Shown here one piece after another: positions 10,895 to 23,678 of a stretch of DNA of 64,000 nt. Position 1 is the stretch's first letter; every line of letters begins with the position of its first letter. A program made the translations under genes and the position numbers. The notes under the pieces were generated by a model that saw only the letters and a program-made list of their open reading frames with translations, was not told where the DNA came from and made no database searches. The DNA is from Amanita rubescens (Eukaryota > Basidiomycota > Agaricomycetes > Agaricales > Amanitaceae), in the NCBI GenBank assembly GCA_015039365.1, contig WION01000015.1, positions 248,001 to 312,000 of the forward strand, written 5' to 3'.

Positions 10895-13017
10895 ATGGCG
10901 CAAACACCAGTTTTTGTTATGAGTAAGAGACAAGAAATGGCGACAAAAATGAGTACAGGCACTGACCAATATGATTAGATTCTGCTCCTGAACGGCAATC
11001 AGGACGGAAAGCGCAGATCTCAAATATCACAGCAGCAAAAGTGGGTTTGCGCCAAAAGCTTCGGATCGAAACCATTATGCTGATAGCTTACGGTGTAAGA
11101 CTGTTGCAGATGTTATCCGGACGTGCTTGGGACCGAAAGCGATGCTGAAGATGATCCTGGATCCTATGGGAGGTATTCTGTACGTCATCGCGAGGAAAAT
11201 CTGAACCATCTGCTCAACGACTGTCCATAACAAGGCTTACGAACGACGGAAACGCCATCCTACGCGAAATAGATGTGGCGCATCCAGCCGCCAAAAACAT
11301 GATCGAACTCAGCAGGACGCAAGATGAAGAGTGCGGAGATGGAACAACGAGCGTGATCATCCTTGGCGAGTCCCTCTCAATCGTCTGTCCCTGATCATTT
11401 GTAGCTAATGGATCTCACTGTAGCCGGAGAAATTCTTGCCCAATCCCTATCTCAACTCGAACTCGATATCCATCCTGTTGTCATCATCTCGGCCTACAAC
11501 AAAGCGCTGAAAGAAGCCCTGGAAATAGTGAAACGGATATCTGTTCCTATAGATACATCCAACGACGAGCAAATGCTGTCTCTTATCAAGACCTCCATTG
11601 GCACCAAATTTGTTGTTCGGTGGTCAGGATCTTATGTGCAAACTTGCCCTGCAAGCCGTCAGAACTGTCGCACATGAAGAGGGTGGCTTTAAGACGGTTG
11701 ATATCAAGCGGTATGCCCGTGTGGAGAAAGTTCCAGGCTGGAGAGATTCGAAGGAAGTCGTGTTTTAAGTGGCGTGATGCTCAACAAAGATATTACCCAT
11801 CCTAACATGCGCAGGCGTATCAAGAACCCGAGGATTGTTCTGTTGGATTGTCCACTGGAATACAAGAAAGGAGAGAGTCAAACGAATATGGAGTTTTCGA
11901 AGGAAACGGATTGGGCGCGTGCCCAGGTGATTGAAGAAGAGCAGGTTAAGGAGATGGCGAACAAGATACTGGAGTTTAAGCCGGATCTCGTTATCACAGA
12001 AAAGGGTATTTCAGGTGCGCATCTAAAGCAATACTTCGTAACACCAGCTTACTCTTTATAGATCTTGCTCAACACGTCTTTGAAAGAAACAACATATCTG
12101 CTATTCGCCGCGTTCGCAAGTCTGATAACAACCGTATCGCTCTTGCTACCGGTGCAACCATCGTCAATCGGGTCGAGGATCTCCGTGAATCCGACGTCGG
12201 TACAAAATGCGGTCTTTTCCACATTGAAAAGATTGGAGATGAGTAGGGCCGTTCTTCCTTCCTTCTATTAATCACTCACCGCTCGTTTGTTGATGCTAGA
12301 TATTTCGCCTTCATCGACGAGTGCGACACTCCAAAAGCATGCACCATCCTCCTGCGCGGCCCCTCCAAGGACATTCTAAACGAGATTGAGCGCAACCTCC
12401 AAGACGCGATGTCTGTCGCCCGCAATGTTGTTTTCAACCCTCTTCTTGCCCCTGGAGGTGGAGCGACTGAGATGGCGATCAGCGTTGGCCTACAGGCCAA
12501 ATCAAAGAACGTTCTTGGAGTGGAAGCTGGGCCTTTCCGTGCTGTTGCTGATGCAATGGAGGTTATTCCCAGAACCTTGGCCCAGAATAGCGGCGGCAAT
12601 GCGATCCGAGTGTTGACCGAGTTAAGGGTGCGCATATATGCATATATTTGTTACCCTTTACTGATACTGTTAATGATTAGGCGAAACATGCCAATGGGGA
12701 GTCGTCGTGGGGCATTAACGGAGAGACGGGTAAGATCGTAGATATGAAGGATTACGGGCTGTACGAATCTGCTAGTGTTAAGGTACGGAAGGTTCTTTCC
12801 ACTCTGGTCCGCCTTGGACTAACCGTCATTATAGATTCAAACTTATCAAACAGCCATCGAGGTTCGTGTTCTATTTTATCTCACTATTCCCTTGTTTTAT
12901 GGGGTATTGTAGGCTGCACGTATGCTTTTGCGTGTCGATGACGTTGTACAAGCCATCCGAAAGGATAAGGAGGGTGGCGCTGCATCTGGGCCCCCTCCTG
13001 AAGAGATGGCGGAGTAA
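10895..13017 (+). CDS. CCT3: T-complex protein 1 subunit gamma (CCT3), reading frame interrupted twice
   Basis: Subunit of the cytosolic TRiC/CCT chaperonin that folds actin and tubulin. Ten exons: 10895-10922, 10979-11040, 11100-11179, 11235-11365, 11424-12014, 12062-12242, 12300-12627, 12681-12782, 12835-12861, 12913-13017. Landmarks: [31 protein letters not shown], nucleotide loop [49 protein letters not shown], and [20 protein letters not shown]. The intron at 11366-11423 has a GC donor (GCGAGT). In exon 5 one extra G (11627-11628) shifts the frame after RWS and reaches TGA. Between [10 protein letters not shown] and [10 protein letters not shown] (about 11757-11766) a second indel restores it. 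The net exon length is a multiple of three, yet stops interrupt it. Either a sequence error or a dead copy of an essential gene. Confidence 0.9.
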
Positions 13018-14840
13018 TAAATCGGATCGGAGGAAAATAAAACAAAAAGTTCGGTTAGTTTGTTGTGTCGTGCTAGATCTTCAATGGTTGCGATGAGACC
13101 TATGAGCTATCACGCGATCACACGCATAGGCACGTTCTTAGGACTATTTTTCATCATCGTGTCAAAGTTACAAAAAGATCCTGATATTCCCATTTTTTTA
13201 TTTTGATGCGTATATGAAAACCGACCTCAAACGAGCTGACGAAAACCCGTTGACGCCATCAGGATCTAGCAATCGATGATCTGGCCGATGCAAACAGTCG
13301 TTCTCTTCTGACCTAGGAGCATATAGGACACAGGCTCGAGCCATGAGAGACTCGATGAGAGACGATGTCATGATATCGATTCCAGAAGTGTTCAGTGCCG
13401 CGATAGCAAATACTGGTAGAGATGATCATGCCGCTACCGGCGCTACGTCCCATCCTGTAGCGATCATCGTCATCCCTATCTCCTCTCTCATTCTCTGGTC
13501 CATCCTTGCGGCTTATGCGGCGAGGATAATATGGCTCCTCGCGGCGAGTGGATCGTTGATTCGGATGGCTTGTATGAGGGATCCGTGTGCTAGTGACAGT
13601 CGCTTGCATACTTCAAATCATCATGTCCGGATAGATAAGCTTCAGAGGTGTACTCGCCACGGTCACCCCATAGGTTTAGGCCGTAGAGCATATAGTAGTA
13701 CGGGTATAAGTAGTTGTGGCAACGATGCCAGACTGTGAGTACTAGCGTCTTCCCAGGAGCAGCACATCAGTTCTTGCCATCTGCCACAAGAAAGCCTTTC
13801 CGTTTTCTGGTAGCAGTTTTACACTTAGTAGTTACGCATCAGCGCTGTGGAGCTTAGTATATACATACCTCGACAGTAAATTCCAGGAGGAACTACTATG
13901 CGCATCAAATTGTCGGCGCTTGGGGCTGAGCTACCGTTCCACTGGAGTATCAAGTTCTCCCGTTGGCTAGTGTGTGAATCCAGAATCACGATGTATGATA
14001 TTCACGGATCCTCAAAGTATTTGCAGACTCGACAATCGCGAGCATGAACCTAAGTTTTCTGGACAGAAGTTTATGCAAGTCTGACAGCTCGGCTCGGGAC
14101 GCGGAGTGGGAAGATCAGCGTATAGCGTGTGCAAAGCATGGGATCTAAGCGCCCTAAGTTCTTGAATAGCTTTCTAATGTTCCTCTCACATTGTGATGAT
14201 GTACCGCACATTCGTATGTTCAACATTGCTTCTTATGTTTGTTTTCAATGATCGCATGGAAAACAAGAGTTTATGTTCAGATCCTGGGATGCCGAAAAGT
14301 GCGCACCGATAAGACGCCACCCACGCAGTTCCTCACTCAGCAATGATATGAACACATTTCGTCGCCAACAGACCCAAGGTAAATTACGTACAGTCGAAAA
14401 TCCTGATCATGCGGTTGGGCGCGGGAGCAGATGGACCTAAGTAAATTGTTTACTTCGTCGAGATGTGCAGTTTGACAGCCCATATGGTCTACTCTGGGCT
14501 TACCAAGCTGCGCGCTGATTGCGCAGATGCCGCCATTTTTACTATCACAATGTTAATGCGCATGGAGCGGTCCAATCTGATCCGGGATGTGACGTGAAAT
14601 CCGAAACACAGCTTGTTTGATCATTAACCTCTGTTTAGCATGTGAAGTACATACAAAGTTTAACTCGTACATTTGTTTAGCTTTACAACTAGTGCCGTGA
14701 GCGATACACGCGAATAATATACCCAGATGAAAACAGGAAAAGCATAAACCATGTCATCACGTATCCACATACAGTCAAATAGATATGAGAAGAGACAAAC
14801 AGGAAACGTACAGTGTCGTAACGACGTAAAAGCAGGGTAA
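13018..14840. other. no recognisable gene
   Basis: A 131-codon frame at 13343-13738 (plus) encodes one strong hydrophobic segment (VAIIVIPISSLILWSILAAY), but I find no family match and no clear splice partners. The remainder shows no coding signal. Confidence 0.4.
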
Positions 14841-16768
14841 TTATGACGCTGCCCTAGGAACGAGTGCAGTTGTACTTTTATGTGCACCGATGAACTGCAC
14901 AGTCACAGGTGCATCGTCGTCGTACTGGATGTTCTTTTCCACATTGACTTCAACGCGCTGTAGTTGGATGTCGTCCCCTTTCTGCTGCGACTGTGAGAGA
15001 AAGGCGTAAGCGATCTCCTGGACGTAATGCGGAGAGGTACGCACCTGTTGTGAACCACTTGGTTTATTTATTCCTCTAATCGCATTGGTTGCGCTGTTTG
15101 TGCGGGCATGCGCTTGGCGTAACTGATGACGTGTATTCAACCTGCGCATGTCGTAAGTAATGGTCCGCGATAGACAAATAAGACTTACGATGCCAGGAAG
15201 GAGTTGGCATACACTAAAACTTTATCAGTATCGTGACCCCTCTACAACCAATGTTAGCTTACGTTTTGCAATAATGAAGTGAAGGCCCATGAAAATCAAA
15301 GTATCTTTGACGGCGAGCCACTGTTTGCTAATTAATACTTGCGAGACGGAGGTGAGTGGAAAAATGCGTACACAAATCATGGAAACAATTGTTGCAAAAC
15401 TATGTCGAGCCGTTAACAAGTGTTGATCAACAGAGTAGGTGAATGTAACGTACCCGGTTAATGATCCAATTTCAAAAGTATACAAAATGAGTGAATCGAT
15501 GACGTTATTAAGACTGGTTGCGAAAATTTGTCAATACTTTGCGCGGTAAGGAAAGACCATTTATTCAAACCTTAGCGACTTGGAACGGCTCATGTATAAT
15601 AATGTGAATAGACTGAGTGTGATGATGACGTCCACGGCCGACGAAAGGGAGAGGCCGAGAGAAAAGAGCCACTAAATCCGAACATCTGTTAGAAATGCTT
15701 ATAAATCCATTCCTAACATACCCGGAACTCGCTCTTAAACCTGGTGAATGTCCCCAAGCGGATCCTGTTTGAATGTTTTTAGCGAGTGAGTTTTATCGCT
15801 GACAAGTCTCTCACATTTCTGCACTGGTCGCTGAAGCACATAACAAACAAGATCAGCAAGATACTTGAGTTCCATTGATATTGAACATACAACAAGCGGA
15901 GCCTGCGGACACGAGTTTAGAATGCGGGTAACATGATCATGGGATATTACATACAGAGACGACAAACAGCCAGCACCACCTGAATATCCGTTTTACATTT
16001 GTTCTCCAACAAGGACATGTCATACAACTTACAATCGGTAAGCAGAGCCAGTATTTACGTCTACTAACTGCCACGAAGTATGAGACATCGAGATGTATGC
16101 ATAGGACAATTGCGACATACGATGAAAGATGCGGTGCACATAATAACTAAGAACCATTAAGCATGCAAGTGCATAGACAATCAATCATGAGACTTACAAG
16201 TGAACGAGAATGGTAAGGATCGCGGTAAATATGATCGTTAACTACCCCAGGATATTTCGTTATTACATTCGACCACAATCGAATGTTGACGTACAGAAAC
16301 AGCCCTGTCAGGGATAAGTTAAGATGAGCGCAATCTATCAAAGCGGTTCACTCACAAAGGAATCGTGTTAATTTTGTCCGCATCCCCAAAGTCCGAAATC
16401 AAGTAAGTCCATATTCCACCCCATGTCAGTGCCGTGTGTGTCACGTCGAGCATCCTGAAAGGACGCTAAGGATATTGCAACTTGTACAGATGATTGACAT
16501 ACCATATGACGGTGACCTGCAGCAATGTCAGCAATAGTAGCAATCGGCGTTGGTCGACTTACGAGCCCTTTTGTGAATGGATGATCTTCGGGGTACAATT
16601 TGAGATAGACGATGGTTTGAACGGTCGTCGCGCCTGACAAGCTGTTGTGCGTATCAATGATCCGAATGGGCGCTCATATTGAGAAGTCACGTACAAAGAA
16701 CCAAAGAGAGCTCCCAGTAGCAGCGCTCCGAAAGTCTTCGGAATGTCTCGGCTTAGCGGATTACTCAT
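14841..16768 (-). CDS. DUF6534-type seven-transmembrane protein, copy 1
   Basis: Basidiomycete 7-TM family of unknown function, plasma-membrane or endomembrane. Traced from ATG at 16768: exons 16695-16768, 16563-16641, 16503-16516 (14 nt), 16366-16454, 16295-16304 (10 nt), 16198-16241, 16121-16146, 16033-16067, 15955-15979, then further exons to TAA at 14841. Spliced text matches the family: TFGALLLGALFGSL, LSGATTVQTIVYLKLYPED, VTVIWMLDVTHTALTWGGIW, LTIIFTAILTILVHFYYVHR, WLFSLGLSLSSAVDVIITLS, DSLILYTFEIGSLTG, LIFMGLHFIIAK and LYANSFLASLNTR. The cytosolic tail is charged (RVEVNVEKNIQYDDDAPVTV). The middle part at 15700-15955 was not fully resolved. The paralogue is at 21464. Confidence 0.8.
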
Positions 16769-16923
16769 TTTCGAGGCGTCTTCAGCGGGTCTCCTATTGC
16801 GGGGTAAAGGGAATGAGCAGCGATTGCACTCTGTAGGATGATATAAGTCGGCGATCGGGGTTACACAAGCCTTTTAGACGAAAAACAGGTCAGTTACGGG
16901 GTGTACTTTGGGCAGGGCATGGA

Positions 16924-17837
16924 ACTCACATATGAAGGAGGCCGGGGACGGGGAACTGAGCTCGGTCTGTCTTTTTAAGTGTGTCATGCGGTGCTTCATG
17001 CACTGCCAAAATTGGAATGGGACGATTGAGATCTACACAATTATCCGCATCCGGACTGGTATATCCTACCACATCTTGAATTCTCGTCCCGATAACCACG
17101 GCGGCGCCGAGGACAAATGAGATCCACGACATCTGACAGAATTAGGATATGTTATGATGTGCAGCGGAGCAATTGATAAATCCCGTACCCGGATGTCTAC
17201 GTAGGAAGACATCATGGGCGCGATGTGGCGAGGGCGCTGGTGGTAGTATTGAATTCACGGCGGTCCCGTGTTCCGAGGTCCGTGAAGAGAATGAACAATG
17301 GCAGTTTGCTTTTAGGTACAGAAATGTCTTGGTATGTCGGAATATCGCCACCTGTCACCGTAAGTTTTGCGATTAGATAGAGGCTGGCCAAGCAAGCTTA
17401 CCGAATGATGTACTAGGGTAGAGCCAGCGTCTCAGTACAGGGACCATCTCTCTGACATTGACATTTTTGACAGAGTTGGAAGGAGAGTGTGTCACTGTGT
17501 GTACAGGAATTCCAAAAACCGTGAGAATTCGAGTGGTTATCTAATTCTAAAGTCGCACACGATCGACGACGAGCAGACTAAAGATTTCGTTTCTTAGTGT
17601 CCAACAGTACGAGGTGAACATTAATGAAAAACTGGGTAGGACCAGCGTCCTGCAGGCTGCAGGACATCCTTCTCGAAGATCCATTCCCCTTGTTTCAGCC
17701 ACAATATCATTGCCCTGATAAACGACGACCCTGAAAAACGGACGTTGGCTCAAAGCGGAAGGAGAGCTGGACCTGCAGGAGTCCAGTTTTCGCCTTAAGG
17801 AAAGAATATCTATCTGGCGATAAGAGTCCCCTTTCAT
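16924..17837 (-). other. unresolved coding-like stretch
   Basis: Several minus-strand segments look coding (SKLPLFILFTDLGTRDRRE near 17270; ISFVLGAAVVIGTRIQDVV near 17115, a membrane-like segment) but they sit in different frames and I could not chain them with confidence. The block lies upstream of DUF6534 copy 1 on the same strand. No family is proposed. Confidence 0.3.
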
Positions 17838-18012
17838 TTCTCGTCGGAAATGAATCTGCGCGCGAGAATTCGCATCAGTCTTCTATTCGCTTCTTTATAT
17901 TGTCGAGTAACATTGTGGATTGTTCATTCAACTCAATGACATATTACTCGGGTAATTTAGATGCGTGATGCGGCGTCACGGACGCGCTTTGTAACGTCAC
18001 GCACACGCGCCC

Positions 18013-20829
18013 ATGCATACAACCAGCTCAGACAACAATCCGCGTCCTCTGAAACGCCAGCGAATCGAATCGCTTCAAGACACGGACAAAGACGCGTCTA
18101 ATCTCAACCCTATACCATGTTCTACCTTGCTTCTTGCACTACCGTCTATTCTTATTCATCCTCCAATGCATCCACATCATCAAACTTCATTGCAATTGTC
18201 TTCGGCAGCGCTCAAGAAATGTTTGGAGCTCCCAGAAATAGAAGGAGATTTGGAATGTCGCGCTTGGACTGCGCTAGCAGAAATGGGGATTATAGAGGGA
18301 ACCCAAGAACCTGGGACGGCAGAAGAGGTGGAGAAAGCGATTTCCAAAGCTGTAAGAGCATGTTGAAGTCTTTATTCGTCTCTCATTGACGCATATATCC
18401 AGCTTTTGATAGCGCAGAAGGTACATCGTGCCTTTCGGACGTGTGACGTTGCTAAGATTTGTGTAGCATCCCTCACTACGTCTCTACAAGCCACACCTTT
18501 CATTACTTTCGGCAAAGGTAGCGTACCATCACCAGAACAACCCGAAGCAGGCGGCACAAATAGTTCGACGCCTTCTGAACACTTTGACTTCATCCGATCC
18601 TCCGCATGTCACATACACAGCCCATCTCGCCTTGATATTCCATAGCGAGATGGAAAGTTCCATGAAAATGCTTGATTCGGTACAAAACTTTCAAACGTTG
18701 GCAACAAATAATGGGCACACCAACGTTGCCTTGCTAGCGCAAGTTATACGTTTGCGTATCCTGCTAGGCGAAGGTCTTTGGCCAATCATTGGCACGTCTT
18801 TAAATGAAGCGGAAGAGGCGTTTCAAATAAAGTTTCCAGACTCGAGCGCGGCTTTACCCCTGGCAACAGAGGTGCCTGCAGCGGAGACTGCTTTGCGACT
18901 ACACGTATTGATCATGGGAATCATTTACTATACCTATGCTGGCGACACGGAGAATGCTTCGCTAAGGCTTTCTAGACTTCATGAACTCCTTGACAAAGGT
19001 GCCTTGACCATGTTGGGAGATTCCGGAGTAGTCGAAGTGAGTCCGCATATTAGGTTTATTTCCCTCGCGTGACACTGACACGCACTTTAAGTTTCCCTTG
19101 GCAGGGGAGCGGACTTTATATGTCCAGATGACGCATCCCCGGGCGTTGTACCTGCTTGCATTTCTTATTAGCAGTGTCTCGAAACGAAATCCTATTGGAC
19201 GGAAACCAAAGCGGAAAGTATTTGCAACCGAAGGTCTTGCAATTGCTGAGCGCGAACTGAAAAAAGAAATATTGTGTTGGTTATACATCCTCCTTTATTG
19301 TCGATATTAAAATGATTTTTCACAGTATCACAGTGGACATCTATTCACGATGCGAAAGACGCATATAGCAGAATACACAAGCTCAAAGCAGATATGTTGA
19401 GCGAGCTCGTGGCTGTGAGGGCGCTCTGTCACCGCATAGCTTTTATTGTGATTGACATATCATATGTATTAGAACTCAATTTGCAGGAACGAATTCGACA
19501 ACGCCGAGAAAGTACGTGATTATCCCGCGGATCAAAGACCGAATCTGACTGTCTCCAACCAATCACAGCATTTGAATGCCTTAATTGCCTACACACGAAG
19601 CACCTCATTATTCCATATGTTTGCAGCACGAATAACACTACATCATGCACACCTTTCACATTCACTTAGGACACACTGAGCGTGCATTGGACTGCTATAA
19701 GGTTGCCGCTCACTTGAGTCAATCCCGGACAAGAGCCGACAATCTCTATGGCTGTAAGGATTCCCGCCTGCGGACACCTAAGAAATGGGCGCCGTCGCCT
19801 ACACGGACTTCAAGAGTACCGAACCTATCGCCAACTAGGCAGACGACCAATACGGTTAAGAAGCGTTCCAAATCAAAGGGGCGATTGGGCGGGATAACGG
19901 AAGATGATAATGATGACGAGCCATATCCGGAAGACACGTGGGTCCATGCGTCGGCCCGTGCAGGCGAGATGTGGCTCCGTATCGGACTAATACGTCAGCG
20001 CGCGCGAAATCAGGGAGATAACGAAGATAGCGCAAGATTAGCCCAAGAGGAAATAGGAGCACTTGCGGCTGAAGGCGAGGCCGTCGCCCTACAATGTGAA
20101 GGGCTTGGAGGGACATTGAGAGCCATCGGCGAGGTTTTGAAAGCATGTCTTTCAAATGAAGTCCTGAAATCCAAGTACGTCTTGACCCATTTGTGCTAGC
20201 GTTTTTCTTAAATTTGGCCCGCCTGATAGGGCCCACCTACGAACTGCTCTTGACGTCGCTTCATCATCCCAAGACAATCACCTCCGAGCGCTCATCATTG
20301 CGCTGATTTCATCGCATTACTTCCACACAGCGCGGAACCATGCAGAAAATATGCTGCTGACATGTGAGCAGCTAGCGGCCGGCATGGGTGCACAGTCGCG
20401 TCCATCGACCAACGACAATAATAGCACGGGAAAGCCACCACTTACAACGTCTGACAAGGTCAATATGAGTCAGAAAGGACCCGAACAAGGATGCTTTCAG
20501 CACCACCAAGCCTAGAAGCAAGCGGAAGGCGAGCGAGGTTGAACCAGATGAGAATAGCATGCCGTCGGCGCGGCCTTTGAAGGAGAAATCAAATGACAGC
20601 GATTCCCTGCTCGCAAGTGGCTGACGCCATTGGAAATGCACAGCTGAGGTTATGGATTGGGAAACGATTTTTGGGCAAGTCGCTGTCTGCGCGCTTGTTT
20701 ATCATTATTTGGCTGATGTTCAGTTTTTTTCTTCTTCAGAGCTCAGCAAGTGGGCGGGCAACTGAGGAGAAAGTGAAGATTCATGAAGCGACTGTTCAGA
20801 AGTTTAAGGAGGCAGGTGCGAAGTATTGA
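18013..20829 (+). CDS. MAU2/SCC4 cohesin-loader subunit, reading frame interrupted
   Basis: Partner of SCC2/NIPBL that loads cohesin on chromatin; TPR-like helical repeats. Exons: 18013-18351, 18403-18420, 18467-19036, 19092-19275, 19326-19414, 19473-19511, 19569-20174, 20230-20674, 20740-20829. Family landmarks: LLIAQKHPSLRLYKPHLSLL, TAHLALIFHSEMES, YVQMTHPRALYLLAFLIS, GRKPKRKVFATEGL, RSTSLFHMFAARITLHHAH, GHTERALDCYKVAAHLS, DNHLRALIIALISSHYF, GNAQLRLWIGKRFL. The last intron has a GC donor (GCAAGT). Frame breaks: one extra base near 19670 (before GHTERAL), one near 20476, one near 20620, and a missing base near 20765. The SCC2-binding N-terminal half is uninterrupted through about 19660. Four breaks in 1.1 kb suggest local sequence error or decay. 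It lies between two DUF6534 paralogues. Confidence 0.8.
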
Positions 20830-21463
20830 ACAGCTCGGAACTGGTGTCATTAATGTTGGCTAAAAATGATATGTAGTATTCATCGACCGAGCTGCGTGAA
20901 TTCAACGAATAACGTTGCGCGTTGCCATCACGATTTGCCAGCCGCCTTGGGAATGAGGAGGTCGAACTAGTTTTCGTAGTTTCAGGCGACCAGTCGCAGT
21001 TGACCCTAGGCTGTCACGATGACATCACCATTACATAGCGATGCTGAAGCGTTCCTCACCCGCTAGTCATGGCAAATCTGTCAGCGACGAAGATTCGTGT
21101 CTACGCCCAGTTCATCTCTAACCATCAACCCAAACACCCTCAATTCTGACATTAGCGATTGACACCTACTACATCCTGGTTGTATTGTCTAATGCACGCA
21201 GTGAATTGTTGTTGAATTTATTTTCGGGTTGATCAAGCAGCCCTTTGAGAATTGGCACGACATTGGGATCTTGCCTCCTCGAAGTGAAGTCTAGTACACC
21301 GTCTGATCATTATCGTCTGCAAAGTACGTCGGGCACATTTGTTTAGCTCTACAGCGCCGTGAATAAACCTATAACAAAAAGCATGCATCGTGTTCCTACG
21401 AACGGTCAGATTAGAAAAGAATTGTACGGGAAACATAGAGTTTCGTAAAGGCAGAGCGAGCAA
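20830..21463. other. intergenic, convergent 3' ends
   Basis: Between the 3' ends of MAU2 (plus) and DUF6534 copy 2 (minus). No gene or repeat seen. Confidence 0.5.
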
Positions 21464-23434
21464 TCATACAGCTGAACTGGGGGCGATGGCAGTGGAGCCT
21501 TTACCGGCACCGCTGATGAACTTCACGGTCGTAGGTGGATCATCATCGTGCAGCACGTCCTTTTCCACATTAATTTTAACACGCTCTGGTGGGATTACTG
21601 ATGAATGGTCCTCTTTCTGTTGCGGCTACATGAAAGAAAAGCATAGTAGTCGCTCCTCTAGAATTGTTGCAGCAAGATACGTACGTAATTAGGACCACGA
21701 CTGTCGATTCCCGTACTTGTACTTGCCAGTGTTCCTCTAACCCCGTCGCTGGTTGAACGGGCATGAGTTTGGCGCAATTTAAGACGCGCATTTAACCTAG
21801 AACATCGTCATGAATGATCACACCCAATATGTAAATAGAACTTACGATGCCATGAGTGAATTGGCATAGACTTGTAACTATCAATATCGCGACGAATCTA
21901 CTACCAATGCTGGCTTACGTTTTGAAATGATAAAGTGAAGCCCTAGAAAGATCAAGTTGTCGGTGACCGCAAGCCACTTTTTTCACCCAGTTAGCACATG
22001 CAAAGCGGCTTTCGCGAAAATGCACATACAAAAACCATAGCAACGATTGTTGCAGCACTATACTTAATTGTAAGGAATATTGACCGAGAGGCGAACAAGG
22101 CGTACCCGGTTAAAGACCCGATTTCAAAAGTGTACAAAATAAGTGAATCGATGACGCTATTGAGACTTGAGAAAAACTTTCTTCAATATCTTAGCACGGT
22201 ACAGAATAAATATCGTCCAAACCTTAGCGACTTGGAACGACTCATGTATAATAAGGTGAACAAAGTTATCGTGATGATGATGTCCACAACCGCCGAAATG
22301 GCGAGGCCAAGGGAAAAGAGCCACTATATCCAAAGATCTGTCAGCAGTTTGAAGTATGGTTCAATTCCCCACGTACCGCGTATCGGCTCCTAAAAGCGGG
22401 GAGCGTGTTGAAGCGGATCCTAGTTGAATGTCATGTGTTCAGCGGATGAGCAGTGCTCTTAACATGTTTCTCACATCTCTGCGCTGGTCGCTATAAAACG
22501 CATCGTAAAATCAGCAGGATACTTGGTTCGATCCGCATTTGACATACCACAAGCAGAACCTGCGAAAATGAATTTGGTATGCGAAAAAAACAATCATGAA
22601 AAATTACGAACCAACACGAAACATTGCCAGCACCACCTGGACGCTCCTTTTACAAACGGTCGCCAACGGGGAATGCGACTTGACTTACAATCGGTACGCA
22701 GATCCAGATATTGCCTTTGCTAACTGCACGAAGTATGAGACCTCGACATGAATGCTTTGTAAATCATGACATACGTTGATAGATGCGTTGTATGTAATGA
22801 CTAGTGGTCATAGAGGCGATAAGCACGCCAGTGTGTAAGCGCTGATGGTATATGACCCACAAATAAACGAGAAGGGTAAGAACCGCGGTGAAAATGATCG
22901 TCAACTATCCCGGGACGTTTCGTCACCACGTCAAGTTCGTCTATAGTATAAATGCGACGTACTGCAATACACCTAGGGGTTAAACTAAGATGAATGCAAT
23001 ACATCGAACCAGTGGCGCTCACAGGGGAATCGTCGTGATTTTGCTTGTATCCCCGAAGTACTGGATCAGGAAAATCCAAGCTCCGTACCATATGAGTGCC
23101 GTATGTGAGATGTCGAGAGCCCTGAGAGGACATTGAAGACATTGCGACTTGAAAAACTTCTGACCTACCATATGGCAGTGACCTGCATCAATGTTAGCGA
23201 TAGTAGCAATCAAAGCCGGTCAACATACGAGTCCTTTCGTAAATGAATTGTCTTCAGGAAACAATTTGAGATAGACGATCGTTTGCACAGTCGTCCCACC
23301 AGATAGGCTGTTTTTGTATATTAATGCTCTAATGGAACCCCCATTGAACATGAAATCACGTACAAGGAAGCAAACATAGTACCCAGTAGCAGCGCTCCGT
23401 AAGTCTTTGGAATATCCACGCTTGTAACACTCAT
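21464..23434 (-). CDS. DUF6534-type seven-transmembrane protein, copy 2
   Basis: Paralogue of the gene at 14841-16768 with the same exon plan. From ATG at 23434: TYGALLLGTMFASL, LSGTTVQTIVYLKLFPED (by comparison), a 14-nt micro-exon at 23169-23182 giving VTAIW, ALDISHTALIWYGAWIF, a 10-nt micro-exon at 22963-22972 giving LCIA, LTIIFTAVLTLLVY, WLFSLGLAISAVVDIIITIT, DSLILYTFEIGSLTG, LIFLGLHFIISK and LYANSLMASLNARLKLR. The tail is INVEKDVLHDDDPPTTV and the gene ends at TGA 21464-21466. Coding segments are conserved in frame with copy 1 whereas introns are diverged, which argues that both copies have been under selection. Some central exons are approximate. Confidence 0.78.
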
Positions 23435-23635
23435 TTTCGAAGCTTCTTCACAGGGTCTTCAAATGCACGCGGAGGATGCAACGAATAAGGATGATATAGC
23501 TTAGACCTTTAAGGGTAATTAGGGCTTTGGATCCTCAAGACGAGATTATACCGATTCTAGTTACCGGTGTAGTTCGCGGGAATGGGTAACTACTCCTGGC
23601 AGGTGTGTTTCCCGTCTTAAAAACTAGTGCGGCGG

Positions 23636-23678
23636 TCGTCCTCGCGTCGTCCTCGCGTTCTCCTCGCGTCTTCGCGTG
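23636..23678. repeat. short tandem repeat, about 12-bp unit
   Basis: Three to four imperfect copies of GTCGTCCTCGCGTC-like units. It lies about 200 bp upstream of DUF6534 copy 2, in its promoter side. Confidence 0.6.

Noticed and set aside
22801..23142. 113-codon minus-strand frame in DUF6534 copy 2
   Set aside because: Reads through introns; the true exons lie in other frames, as the match with copy 1 shows.
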